From Pelagomonas calceolata (taxonomy: Eukaryota > Sar > Pelagophyceae > Pelagomonadales > Pelagomonadaceae), in assembly GCA_918797485.1 (NCBI GenBank), contig CAKKNE010000003.1, forward strand, positions 1,674,001 to 1,738,000: DNA of 64,000 nucleotides. The letters run 5' to 3'. The position numbers and the translations under genes are program-made. A model generated the notes under the pieces. The model saw only the letters and a list, made by a program, of their open reading frames with translations. It made no database searches and was not told where the DNA came from. Positions 35,764 to 45,011 of this stretch are shown here, piece by piece; positions within the stretch are counted from its first letter, which is position 1; the number at the start of each line of letters is the position of its first letter.

Positions 35764-36541
35764 CGTCGTCTTTTGATACCTGCGGCGGCGAGCGGGTGAG
35801 CACAGCTTCGGCGTGTGCTCGGCGTGCGATCCTCTCGCTCGGCTCGGCGTGGCGCTCCGTGCTGCTTTCGGGCTTCCGCGACCCAACGCGCCCGGAGAGC
35901 ATTGAGGCTTGCGATCGAGCAGCAAGGCCGCGCGCGCTGTGGCGGCCGTGCGCAACGTGCCGGATGCGCAGGCACGTCCACGCCCGTCGCTCCGCGAGCG
36001 GCTGGCAGCGCAAGCTTTGGCTTGCAAGCTAACTCGCCACAGTCGCGACGCGGCGCCGCGATGCTTCGCGCACTGCTCGGACGCATCACGGAGAACTACC
36101 GCAGCAGGCTGAAAACGTAAAACAAGTAAGTATAGGCGCAGATGGGTGCCTTTTTTGCTCGGCTCGCATCAATAGCTTGGGGCAAGCCCGTCCTCACAAA
36201 ACGGCGGACCCGTCCGTGATCGGCCTCGGGAGACTTCAATCCACCTCTCCAAGCGCCGTCGCGGCGTCCAAACTGCCGAGGGGACCCAAGACAAAAACAA
36301 ACCCCCACTCGAGCCTTCAGCCGTGCACAGGCCTGCATTGCTCATGCATAGTGCTTCGAGGAATACTACGGCACAAATAGACACAACCCCGAAATCATCG
36401 TAGCGTGATGCTCTTGTGGCATGTCTCACAGCCTGGCAAATAACTGGTATGGGGTGTTAGCTGTCACAATTAGTACGTAAGACGATCGCCCCGCACACGC
36501 AGTCGACGCTGCATCGAAAATTAGAGCACTAACGGCCCCGC
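35764..36541. other. Divergent intergenic region
   Basis: 778 bp between the PsbW-like gene (minus) and the PP2C gene (plus). The first 340 bp are open in several frames on both strands but without protein-like features; the rest is less GC-rich. No tRNA arms, palindrome or introner was found. Confidence 0.4.
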
Positions 36542-37682
36542 ATGGCAGCGGTAGCCAGGCTGCGGAGCTGCCTGCCAGCTGCCGCAGCCGCGGCCGCGGT
36601 GACGCAGGCGCCGACGCGGCCGCAAAAGCACGCGAGGACCGAGGGCTCCGCGCTGCTGCAATGGCGCTCGTCGCGCGTCGCGCCGCAGAGCGTCGACGGC
36701 CGGCCCGTCGCGGACGTCCGCGAGGGCGGTGGCGCCGTTTCTCGCTTGTACGGCGTTAGTAGGAGAGGCTACGCGCCCTACGACCGGAGCAAGAGGAATC
36801 AGGATGCACTACGCGTGTTGAAAGATGAGCGCACGGACACGCAAGCGATCCTCGTGCTCGACGGCCACGGCGAGTACGGCGAGGAGGTGTCGCGTAGGTT
36901 TGCCGATAAATTCTTGGATGCCGTGACAAAGCACCCCTTCTGGGCGACGAACATCGAAAGGGCGTGTCGGGAAGAGTTGGCTCGACTGGAAGGCGAAATA
37001 CTAGCCGACAGCAGCATAGACTGCGCCTTCTCCGGGACCACAGTGGCCTTCGCCGCCGTGCGGCGCAACCAGGTCTTCTGGTGCAACGTCGGCGACTCGC
37101 GCATCACCTTAGGCGTTTTGAGGGATGGCGTCGTCCGCGCCAGTGCACAACCCTAGTTTCGTGGCGTTTCTATGTGGCGCGCTGCACCCGACACACTGCT
37201 TTATTTGCGCACAGGTCCGCGCGGAGCCGCTGACCACGGACCACAAACCGGAAACGCCCGAGGAAAAAGACCGCATCGAGCGCTGCGGCGGCCGCGTCTT
37301 CGCGCTCGAGTACGACGATGGCATCATCGGGCCGCCGCGCGTCTGGCTGCCCGACGCGGACGTGCCGGGCCTCGCCATGTCGCGGAGCGTGGGCGACCAG
37401 GTCGCGCACGCCGTCGGCGTGTCGTCGGAGCCGGACTGCGGCGTCCGACGCCTTTCTCCAAACGACCGCTTCCTCGTCGCCGCGACAGACGGGCTCTGGG
37501 AGTTTCTGCCAAACGCCGAGGTCGTGGCCCGCGTCGCCGAGGTCTCGTCACAAAGCGGGTCGCCGCGCGCCTGCGTCGACCATCTTGTCAGAGAGGCCAC
37601 GGCGCGGTGGCTCGCGCACGAGCGCGTCGTCGACGACACGACCGTGTGCGTCGCGTTCCTCGAGGCGTCGCCGCCTGATTAG
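36542..37682 (+). CDS. PP2C-type (PPM) protein phosphatase
   Basis: Exons 36542-37132 and 37215-37682; spliced product 352 residues. The PPM fold starts at about residue 65 (YGVSRRGYAPYDRSKRNQDA). Metal-binding motifs are present: LVLDGHGEYG (Asp-Gly-His-Gly), FSGTTVAFAAV, VGDSRITLGV, the MSRSVGDQ motif, LVAATDGLWEF and a final VDDTTVCVAFLE with its Asp. It therefore has a complete Mn/Mg dinuclear Ser/Thr phosphatase site. The 5' part (about 1-60) is Ala/Arg-rich and could be a mitochondrial or plastid leader, but is not decisive. The intron splits the fold between VGDSRITLGVLRDGV and VRAEPLTTDHKP; splicing is required because the frame stops soon after the GT. Confidence 0.93.
37133..37214 (+). 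mobile_element. Introner IE4 (intron, phase 0, perfect 8-bp duplication)
   Basis: 82-nt GT-AG intron with an exact 8-bp duplication, GTCCGCGC / GTCCGCGC. Element ends are CAGTGCACAACC and CTTTATTTGCGCACAG. The interior shares GCACCCGACACACTG with other copies but lacks the CCATCGACGCGAC core. The intact duplication suggests a recent insertion. Confidence 0.95.
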
Positions 37683-37700
37683 TCCTATCGTAAAATGTCG

Positions 37701-38141
37701 TTAACTTGGTGGTGGGAAGACGGGTGCGAAGAACTGGCCCGGCCGCTCCTTGCGTAACTCGGCGAGCGCCGCTCGCCAGCACGAGGTGCCGGAGGCGCGG
37801 ACGTCTCCCGACGCGATCAGCTCCGCGTCGGACGCGTATCGCTCGTAGTCCTCGCCGATCCGTTTCGCCAGCGCCGACTTCGCCTCGGGGTCGTTGCACG
37901 CGTTGGGGTCAAATTTGTTGTGTATCCTGCCTTTTGACAACTTCGTAAAGTTCACAAGGATCAGCGGCTTGTCGTCGACGACGACAGTTGCGGGCGCCGG
38001 CGCCGGCGCCGGCGCTGCCACGGCCGACGTCCAGTCGGCGCCGTCGTCAGTTGGTGGTGCTGCTGGCGCCGCGGTGTCCGCAGGTAGCTCGTTGACCTCC
38101 CAGGCATCGTCGTTGTCGGCGGCGTCCTCCCAGCTCGACAT
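37701..38141 (-). CDS. Acidic small protein, function unknown
   Basis: 146 residues from the ATG at 38141; the longer frame runs into the neighbouring gene and opens only with a non-ATG codon. Acidic N-terminus (SSWEDAADNDDAWEV), then a Pro/Ala hinge (APAPAPAPATVVV), a short hydrophobic strand (KPLILVNFTKLSKG) and a helical, charged C-terminus (EAKSALAKRIGEDYERYASD; AALAELRKERPGQFF). No recognised family. The ATG is 2 bp after the stop of the MAPEG-like gene on the same strand, and its own stop is 18 bp from the PP2C stop. Confidence 0.65.
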   Translation of the reverse strand: MSSWEDAADNDDAWEVNELPADTAAPAAPPTDDGADWTSAVAAPAPAPAPATVVVDDKPLILVNFTKLSKGRIHNKFDPNACNDPEAKSALAKRIGEDYERYASDAELIASGDVRASGTSCWRAALAELRKERPGQFFAPVFPPPS

Positions 38142-38143
38142 TA

Positions 38144-38527
38144 TCAGCGCGTCCCGTAGACCTCGACGATCAGCGCGGCGAGCGCGAGATAGCGAGTCGT
38201 GGACGCGACGGGAGCCGGCTGGCCGTGGAACACGACGAGCTTGGAGGCGCTGAATGCGAGAGACGAAAACACAGACCCCCAAGCCACGAGATTCGACCCG
38301 GCGCCCCGTGTGTGCAAGTACAGTAGGCCTGCGACGAAGTACGGGCTCCACTCGTTGACGTTCAGCTGCACCGCGCTCGCGACTTTGAACGATTTGGAGC
38401 CGAGGAGCGCCTTAAAGTCGTCACGCGGCAGCCACAGGACCTTGACGCGATAGCCGACGCTCATCATGAGGCCCAGCGCGAGGGCGTGGGCCATGTGAAG
38501 GCACGCTGCCGTCAAGGCAGCACTCAT
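38144..38527 (-). CDS. Small multi-pass membrane protein, MAPEG-like
   Basis: 127 residues from the ATG at 38527. It has about four hydrophobic segments: LTAACLHMAHALALGLMM, SPYFVAGLLYLHTRG, LVAWGSVFSSLAFSASKLVV and RYLALAALIVEVYG. The N-x-x-E/W-x-P-x-F pattern (LNVNEWSPYFVAGLLYL) and a Gly/Ser-rich third span are typical of MAPEG proteins (membrane glutathione transferases and leukotriene synthases). The arginine usually seen in span three is not evident, so activity is uncertain. Its stop (TGA) is followed after TA by the ATG of the next gene. A palindrome lies 171 bp upstream. Confidence 0.7.
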   Translation of the reverse strand: MSAALTAACLHMAHALALGLMMSVGYRVKVLWLPRDDFKALLGSKSFKVASAVQLNVNEWSPYFVAGLLYLHTRGAGSNLVAWGSVFSSLAFSASKLVVFHGQPAPVASTTRYLALAALIVEVYGTR

Positions 38528-38698
38528 TTCTTCTGCACGGGCGCTAGCTGATGGATGAGGATGCTGTGAGGCTGGATGTCGCGCCGGCGGCGTCCGCAGG
38601 CTGCAGCGCTTCTCGCTGCTCAAGATGACAGCCCCACAAATTATTTGACGATCTGTGGCGAGCTGTGGCGTCTCTTAGACCGCGATGGAATTGAGCTT

Positions 38699-38721
38699 GC
38701 TAGTGAGTTACAGCCGCTAGC
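38699..38721 (-). promoter_or_regulatory. Upstream palindrome, copy 6
   Basis: Plus strand GCTAGTGAGTTACAG then CCGCTAGC. 171 bp before the MAPEG-like ATG (matching orientation) and 64 bp before the kinase-like/DUF3431 ATG. Confidence 0.65.
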
Positions 38722-38785
38722 TGCGCAAATTTGCACTCGCACGAGCCGTGGGCTGGGGCGCCTTAGCTGCTAAAATGGCGTGCTA

Positions 38786-41725
38786 ATGGCGTACCGTCAC
38801 CGATGGGCAGCGATGCTGCTGCTGGCGCTAGCCGCAGCAGCCACGAATGCACGAGCAGCCTCCACGCCCACAAGGAGCACGCCCGGTGTCATCAATGGCG
38901 AGGACATGACGCGCGTGCGCGCGGTCGAGGCTTGGCTCGACAAGGGCGGACCGCCGCCGCAGAGCTGGGAGGTAAAAACCAAAGCGGACGTGTCGATCGG
39001 CAAGGAGCTCGCTCGGGGGCGATCGAAGTGCGTGCGCCATGGCCGCCTGGGGACAAGGAAGGTCGTCGTCGTCGCGGTCTGCCCCGTGTCGAACAGTTCT
39101 GCATTCGCCGGGCATAATTACAAGGAGCTGCACGCGGCCGGCGAGGCGCTCAAACGGAGGCATCACCTCGTCGAGGAGATGTACTTCCTTGAAGTCTTGC
39201 GGGGCCGGCCGGGCATCCCGACGCTGCGCGGGGCTTTCCTAGAAAACGGCGACTTATCGATCGTCGTGGACGACTGCGGCGCGCGCATCACGGGGGTCGA
39301 CCGCAAGAGACAGCCGATAGCGTCGGACGCCTGGCGCGCCTTCGCGAAGCGCGATCCACTCGGTGCGGCGCGGGCGCTCCTGGAAGTATTCAGAAGTGTG
39401 GTCGACTACGGCGGGTATTTCATCAAGGACTTCACGCCCCATCAGTTCACGCTCCACGGGAACAAGTTGTACCTCGTCGACGGCCCGGACGTCGCGCTGG
39501 ACGGGCCGATGGCCACGTTCCTCCGGGGCCGCCCGGGCTTTGCCCTGTGCGGCAATCAACCCGTGGATGGCGCGAGACGGAGAGTCGCCGCGTGTTCGAA
39601 CGCGCTGCCCTCCTTGCCCCATCAGAAGGCCTGCCGCGCGGCGTGCCCGGCGATGCGAACGCGCTTCTCGAGCGGACCGGCGTGCTGCTGCCCTTATCCC
39701 GGCACCTGCGCCTCGACGGCGGCCCGGGATCTCTGCCAACTCGACCAGACGCGTTGCTATTTGATCCAGAACAGACCGCACGCGACCGACGCGGCGACGG
39801 CGTGGTGGGCCCTCCCCCTTATCCTGGTGGAGGCCCGAGGCGCCGCGCAGACGGCCGTCGCCGTGGCGCGCGGGCGGCTGCTGGACCACAAGGGCCGGAG
39901 GGCGACGTTCGGGTTCGTGCTGAACGAGTTGGAGGAGTCGCAGCGACCGCTCCTGCGGAGGCGCCTCGACGCGAAGCGGCGGCAGGAGGTCGAGCGGATG
40001 GACCGGACGGTCAACGGCACGGACCTCGAGGCGCCGTGCTGGGGGATGGACGTGCGGGGACGCAAGTCGTGCCTCAGCTACGATGAGGCGCTCGATGCAG
40101 ACGCGGCGTTCCCGCCCGCGGACGTGGGCTCCGTCGCCTTCGTCGTCGCGTGGTGCGGTGACGGCTTCGACTGGGTGGCGGACCTGATGACGCGGAGCCC
40201 GGGCACCCAGAAGGTCTGGACCTGTGCCATGATTCAGCGGTGACGCGCCGCGACGATTTGATTTCCGCATAGGTTTGGAAGCGGTTGACCTTGTATCAAA
40301 AGTGCGCCGTCTACAACGCGAGCGCCGGGGGCCACGAGGTCCGGTATACGCACGACCAATCGGACACACACGCGCCCCAGGCGCTGGACTGCGACGTGAC
40401 CGGTCCCAATACGACGCTCACATCGACCGACGTGCGCCGCGCCATACTGAAACACTCGCGCGCGGCGGCGAACTCGAGCGTGGACAGAGCGCTCCGGGCG
40501 CTCGACGTACGAGTGGTGCCCCTCATCGAGCCGGGCCGCGGCTACCCGACGGGGCCGCGCGGTCGGGCGAACATGGCCTATAGTACGGACGAGGCCGGGG
40601 CGTATTTGCACTACATCGCGCGATCCTACGACAACCTCGCGGACGGCACGTTCTTCGTCCACGGCCACGTCCACGGCGGCTACGAAGCCGCCGTGAGGAC
40701 GATGGATTGGACGGCGGCGAGTGGCGTCGCGCCGCAGACGTACTTCGGGACCACGCGGCGCGAGGCCACGCGCGTCCCTCTCTCGGGCGGCATGCCGTCG
40801 GCGCTCGGCGTGCCGGTCAAGGACGCAACGCGCAAGCCCCGCGGCGGAAACTACCAGAACGGCGAGTTCTACGCGTCGCGGTTGTCCATACGTCGCCGGC
40901 CGCGGTCGTGGTTCGTCCAGGCCTTCGAAATTGTGGACCAGGATGCGCGCTGCGCCGACGTCTACAATAAGATACCTCTGCCAAGACTGCCCGCGCCGCA
41001 CGAGCAGTGGAACAAGCGCTCGTTTACGTGTCCGTATCCCCGGAAATACGGGGGCGGCGGCGCCATCGAGGGCCACCGGCGGTGCCTAAATCAAATCACC
41101 CGCACCCGACTCACCGGTTGATTTGCGCACAGGTTACTGGAACGTATTCATGTGCGAGCCGTGCCAGACGCCCCGGCGGGACCCGGACGTCCGGATCCCG
41201 TGGTCCAAGGCGGCCGGGCTCGAGAAGGGCCGCGTCGCCGCCGGCGAGGTGATCCGCACCGCCGCCTCCCTGTCGGCTGTGCGCCAGGCGGTGACCTCAC
41301 TCGAGCAATTGCTCAGTAAGGCGCAGCGCGACTTCCGCTTGCTCCAGGGCCCGGACGTACTCGAGGTCGCGCGGCTCCAAGAGGACCTCGAGGTCGCGCG
41401 CGGCCGGCTGGCCGCCCTGGACCCGAACGCGACGCGTCCCGCGACGGTGTCGCCGCAACCGCCTGCTCTCGCGAACGCCGCGACCGCGGCCGCGCCACCG
41501 CGACCGCCTACTCCCGCCGCCGCGTCGCCGCCTGCTCCCGCAAAGGCTACGAACCCAGCGCGCGGAAAGATCTTTACCCAAAACCCAAACCCGAACCGAC
41601 TGGTGCGGCCGCCGACGGCCAGGGTTCCCTTCCTCGGCGGGCGTCCGGTCCCGCAGCCGCGACGATTCTACAGTTCTGGAGTCGCGAGCCGCACACCCAA
41701 CGAGGAGGCCGACGCTCACGTGTAA
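38786..41725 (+). CDS. Secretory kinase-like protein fused to a DUF3431-like domain
   Basis: Exons 38786-40213, 40273-41071 and 41133-41725; spliced product 939 residues. Signal peptide MAYRHRWAAMLLLALAAAAT. A degenerate kinase-like domain (about 60-250) resembles the FAM69/DIPK type: RKVVVVAVCP (Lys strand), EEMYFLEVLRGRPGIPTLRG, KDFTPHQFTLHG (catalytic loop) and LYLVDGP (metal Asp). A Cys-rich stretch follows (about 270-330). Residues about 448-790 look like DUF3431: SVAFVVAWCGDGFDW, RGRANMAYSTDEAGAYLHYI, YDNLADGTFFVHGHVH. The tail has a coiled coil (LEQLLSKAQRDFRLLQ) and a Pro-rich end. FAM69-like kinases act in the ER/Golgi lumen. I infer a lumenal glycan- or protein-modifying enzyme; activity is unproven. 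A short uORF (ATGGCGTGCTAA) lies 12 nt upstream. Confidence 0.75.
40214..40272 (+). mobile_element. Introner IE5 (mini, 59-nt intron, phase 0)
   Basis: Intron GTCTGGAC-CTGTGCCATGATTC ... GATTTGATTTCCGCATAG. Duplication GTCTGGAC / GTTTGGAA (6/8). Little more than the two ends survives. Splicing bypasses the stop at 40243 and joins ...GTQK to VWKRLTLYQ in frame. Confidence 0.92.
41072..41132 (+). mobile_element. Introner IE6 (61-nt GC-AG intron, phase 1)
   Basis: Left end GCCACCGG-CGGTGCCTAAATCAA, right end GGTTGATTTGCGCACAG, next exon GTTACTGG. The duplication matches 5/8 and all three differences are C/T. The first dinucleotide is GC, not GT. The frames fit only with this site (GAG G|GT TAC TGG); the nearby GT at 41082 would shift the frame. 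Confidence 0.9.
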
Positions 41726-41744
41726 TGTACTAGTATGTGAATTG

Positions 41745-43742
41745 TTACGTCCGCAGCGCCTCGCGCAGCGCCTCCGCGCCGACGGGCCGGACCAAAACGC
41801 GCCGCGGCTCGCGCGTCCAGACGGCCTCCGTGCCGTTGTCCGGCGCCACAAAAGCGTAGCGGTACTGCGACACGCGCACGTGCGTCGGCGGTTCAGAATC
41901 AAGGAACGGATTCGCATGCAACAGCGACGACGTCGCCGCGTCGTTCTCGAGGAGCTTGAGCAGCAAGGAGAGGAACCACCTATCATTCGTCCCGTTCGGG
42001 CCCTTGCACGCCGCGATCCAGAGCTGCCAGTCCAGGCGCCAGTGCCACGGCGCCAGGACCACGGGCCGCGCGTTCAGGTCCGCGCGCTGGCCCCGGAAGT
42101 CGAACTCGCGCCAATTCCAGTCGTCGGCCTCTCCCCTACTCCCCTCCACCACCAATAAATCGCGCGTCCGCTGGACACTGCCGAACGCGCCGAAGGCGTT
42201 CGCCAGGCGCAAACTCCTCAAATTGAGCGGCCTCGATGGCGGCGCTATCCGCAGCTTCTCGCAGAGGCGCCGGATCGAGACGACGCGGTCGAAGCTCCCG
42301 TTCATCACCTGCCGTTTGCTCGTACTATCCTTCCGCGCGGGCCCTACTAGATTTTCATATACCGGTTTGTTCAGCCAGGCGATGAAGGCCACCGATCCTA
42401 AAGCAAGCGGGAGGTTCAAGATCCACCGCAGGCCCGGTCCCGTGTTCGTCGGCGCCGCTATCCCTAAGAGCCACATGAGCGCCGCGTCGTCGAAGCACGC
42501 CAGTGCAGGTATTATTGTTAAATAGTTGAGGAAGCTCAGGTTGCCGCTGCCGATCAAGGCCACCTGGAAGAGCACGTGCACGAGACCGTAGAAGACGACC
42601 AATGATCTTCCTACACTCCTCAGTCCAGAAAAGGGCAAAATGCGCAACACACACCCGATCAACAATCCCAATGGCGCGAAGAGCTCGATGACGTGATTGG
42701 AGGCCGTAGCAAACAGGTGGAATCCTTTTGGAGCGAAGTGCAAGCGGCGGGACATGGGCGAGGGCAGCGGCTGCGTCTCGAAGAACGTCGTCATGGCCGT
42801 GAGGTCGTGCCAGCCGTCCGACGTTCGCCCTCGAGCTCTTAGTTTGATTAATCCAGCCCCGAGCATAATTTTGAAGGCGAGCCAGCGCAAGGCCAATACT
42901 CCGCCCCATTCCGGGTGCGAGGGCAAGGCACATAAAGCGGCCGTCTCGAGCAGCTGCGACTCCCACCCATAGCCGTAGAAGGGGCCGCCGACATTTGATA
43001 TCGATGCATATAACGCGTAGCATGTTATGAGAGCGAGTCGACCGCCGCCGTGCAGAGCGCCGCCCAAAGCACACGGTAATGAAAGAGCCAAACCCAACGC
43101 TGATACAACTGTTAATGCCGAGTCCGTTTTGTTCTTGGAGAGCCAGAGTAAGGACGGCACGGCTTCGACTCGCGACCACGTCGACGTCCTATTCCTCTCG
43201 ACTCGCTCGAGCACCTTGTGGTAGGGCGCGAGCCCCTGCCTCCCGATCAACGCCTTGTTCTGCCGCAAGGCAATCCCGAAACCCAAGGCGAAAATGGCCA
43301 TGGTCGCGCGTGCCGAGAGCGCGCGCGCGGCCCCAAACCGGCCCACCAGCTCCGGAAAAGCCGCCGCGGACCCCGACGCCGTCGCGGCCCCGACCGCAGC
43401 GAAAGCAGCTAGCGCCCCGAAGGCCTGGGCCCACGCTAATAGATTCTGGCGCGACAGTTGCGCGCTCGCGATCGTGTAGTCGACGACCTCGTTCGTCACA
43501 TCTCGAAAGTCGCTCACCGCGCGGCGCACGCCTCTTACCAGAGACGGCCGCCGCTCCTTCGCCTTTTGGAGCAGGGTCTTGCCTATTTCTTGACTCTTCG
43601 CTCTTATTAATTGGCGCTTCGTGCCGATTGGTTGTGAGCCGTCGCGGCTCGAGTGGAGGATGGTGGACATGGTCACGCGCGGGCGCGGCGCTACCAGCGC
43701 GCCGGCGCAGCGCAGTAGTGTCAGCGCCGCTACGACGCGCAT
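41745..43742 (-). CDS. Lipase maturation factor family protein
   Basis: 665 residues from the ATG at 43742. A signal-anchor-like N-terminus (MRVVAALTLLRCAGALVAP) precedes a soluble region and 5-7 membrane spans. Family hallmarks are FGFGIA-type spans, RWLAFKIMLGAGLIKLR, WHDLTAMTTFFETQPLPSP, the SNHVIELFAPLGLLI span, SGNLSFLNYLTIIPAL and the C-terminal DUF1222-type region with APWHWRLDWQLWIAA. LMF proteins are ER-resident and help fold dimeric lipases and other disulfide-rich secreted proteins. All motifs are in order. It is tail-to-tail with the kinase-like gene (19 bp) and has a palindrome 225 bp upstream, in the orientation of its divergent neighbour. Confidence 0.93.
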   Translation of the reverse strand: MRVVAALTLLRCAGALVAPRPRVTMSTILHSSRDGSQPIGTKRQLIRAKSQEIGKTLLQKAKERRPSLVRGVRRAVSDFRDVTNEVVDYTIASAQLSRQNLLAWAQAFGALAAFAAVGAATASGSAAAFPELVGRFGAARALSARATMAIFALGFGIALRQNKALIGRQGLAPYHKVLERVERNRTSTWSRVEAVPSLLWLSKNKTDSALTVVSALGLALSLPCALGGALHGGGRLALITCYALYASISNVGGPFYGYGWESQLLETAALCALPSHPEWGGVLALRWLAFKIMLGAGLIKLRARGRTSDGWHDLTAMTTFFETQPLPSPMSRRLHFAPKGFHLFATASNHVIELFAPLGLLIGCVLRILPFSGLRSVGRSLVVFYGLVHVLFQVALIGSGNLSFLNYLTIIPALACFDDAALMWLLGIAAPTNTGPGLRWILNLPLALGSVAFIAWLNKPVYENLVGPARKDSTSKRQVMNGSFDRVVSIRRLCEKLRIAPPSRPLNLRSLRLANAFGAFGSVQRTRDLLVVEGSRGEADDWNWREFDFRGQRADLNARPVVLAPWHWRLDWQLWIAACKGPNGTNDRWFLSLLLKLLENDAATSSLLHANPFLDSEPPTHVRVSQYRYAFVAPDNGTEAVWTREPRRVLVRPVGAEALREALRT

Positions 43743-44177
43743 AGTTCGCCGCGGTGCCCGCGGCAGCCTGAAGCTTGCGCTCGCGCCCGCGGCAGCTGAA
43801 GCGCTCGCACGCTTGTCACCAGCAGCAGCTGGTTGCGCGCAAGGGATGCCGCCGTAAAGCGAACCCCTTCGATGATTACTTCGGCAGCGCAGCGCAATGA
43901 ATGCTCCTTCGGCAGCGCTGCTCAGCAATGGCGAATTTCCAAAGCTGCGGCTTGAAAAGCTTGAATCCTAGCGTGCCTCAAACACACTAGCGTTTCGAGG
44001 TATAGTTACACGACTACCCCGTCGCGCGAGAAGCGTGGGGGGCGGACCTTTCACCGCTGGTTAGGGCCACCCACAAAGCCCATTTTCATGGGCCTCCAAA
44101 GTGCCGCTTCGCACGCCGCGTGGCAGCCTTTTCATTGTGCACCAATTGACAAGCGGCAGCCTTGCAAACGAGCATCG
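43743..44177. other. Divergent intergenic region with one palindrome
   Basis: Shared 5' region of the LMF (minus) and TPR (plus) genes. Holds the palindrome at 43968-43990. Both genes have longer frames reaching into it that open only with non-ATG codons or an upstream ATG lacking the signal peptide. No RNA gene seen. Confidence 0.4.
43968..43990 (+). promoter_or_regulatory. Upstream palindrome, copy 7 (diverged)
   Basis: CTAGCGTGCCTC then AAACACACTAG. 187 bp before the TPR-gene ATG (matching orientation). Arms CTAGCGTG / CACACTAG pair; the spacer is unlike other copies. Confidence 0.5.
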
Positions 44178-44825
44178 ATGGCGGTAATACGCCGCATCGC
44201 CTTGGCGCTCGTCGCCGCCGCCGCGGCGGCCCAGGACCAGGCTGCCCCGGCTGAGGCCGACGAGAAGCCTGCCCCCATTGTATGTCCAGTAAGAGGCGGC
44301 GGCTACGACGACCGATACGCGGTCGCGCAGCTGCTCATCCTGCAGAAGAACATCCCCCAGGCCGAGGCGTGTTTGTTAGAAGCGGTGCAGGTGTCGCTGG
44401 GCGCCATCGCATTGATGTCCGACATCGCGGCGGCGCAGCGTTTACCATTGAGAGCTGCCGCATTTAGCAGTGTATTGGAGCAGCTGAATCCTACTGATGG
44501 GGAGACCGTCTACCTCCACGCGCAACGGCTGGGCCAAGCCGGCAAGTGGGACGACGCGCTCGCGCCATTACTGCGGCTGCGCGAGTCGAACCCCGAGAAC
44601 GCGAACATTGCGAATTCGTTGGGTGCTGCCTACTACCAGACCTTTGATTATGAGAAAGCGATCAGTGCCTTCACTGCCGCGGCCACTCTGGCCCCGAAGA
44701 ACGAGGACTTCGCCGCGAACCTCAAGAAGGCCTCGGCGGTCGCTGCGGGGGAAGAAGCCCACGACGCGCCCATGAGCGCGCCCGAGGAGAAGATCGAGTT
44801 GAAGAAGGACGAAGCTACTGCCTAA
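44178..44825 (+). CDS. TPR-repeat protein with signal peptide
   Basis: 215 residues from the ATG at 44178, chosen because it starts a signal peptide (MAVIRRIALALVAAAAAAQD); an upstream in-frame ATG at 44088 would bury it. Three to four TPR-like units follow: YAVAQLLILQKNIPQAEACL (about 48-67), VYLHAQRLGQAGKWDDALAP, and IANSLGAAYYQTFDYEKAIS then FTAAATLAPKN, the best match. The tail is acidic/Lys (EEKIELKKDEATA). Two cysteines (ICPV..., ACLL) could pair in an oxidising space. Likely a lumenal or secreted scaffold; no enzyme motif. Confidence 0.75.
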   Translation: MAVIRRIALALVAAAAAAQDQAAPAEADEKPAPIVCPVRGGGYDDRYAVAQLLILQKNIPQAEACLLEAVQVSLGAIALMSDIAAAQRLPLRAAAFSSVLEQLNPTDGETVYLHAQRLGQAGKWDDALAPLLRLRESNPENANIANSLGAAYYQTFDYEKAISAFTAAATLAPKNEDFAANLKKASAVAAGEEAHDAPMSAPEEKIELKKDEATA

Positions 44826-45011
44826 GGAGTTTGCTAGAAAAATACCCCTATTCCTATCCTCAGGCTAGCACCCTTTTAGTAAGAACGCGTATGAGCACAA
44901 CCCCTCTCCGTATTTCAGTACCACGGGGTCTGGCACGCAGGGAATCAGTGCAAAGCACTGCCGTGCTCCTGGGCACCTCACCGTGACCGCCTAGTATTTT
45001 TAGCATAGTTC

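Noticed and set aside
39547-39775. Introner-like left end (CTGTGCGGCAATCAACC) within exon 1 of the kinase-like/DUF3431 gene
   Set aside because: The only partner, TTGATCCAGAACAG at about 39762, lacks a matching duplication, and the frame reads through with a sensible Cys-rich sequence.
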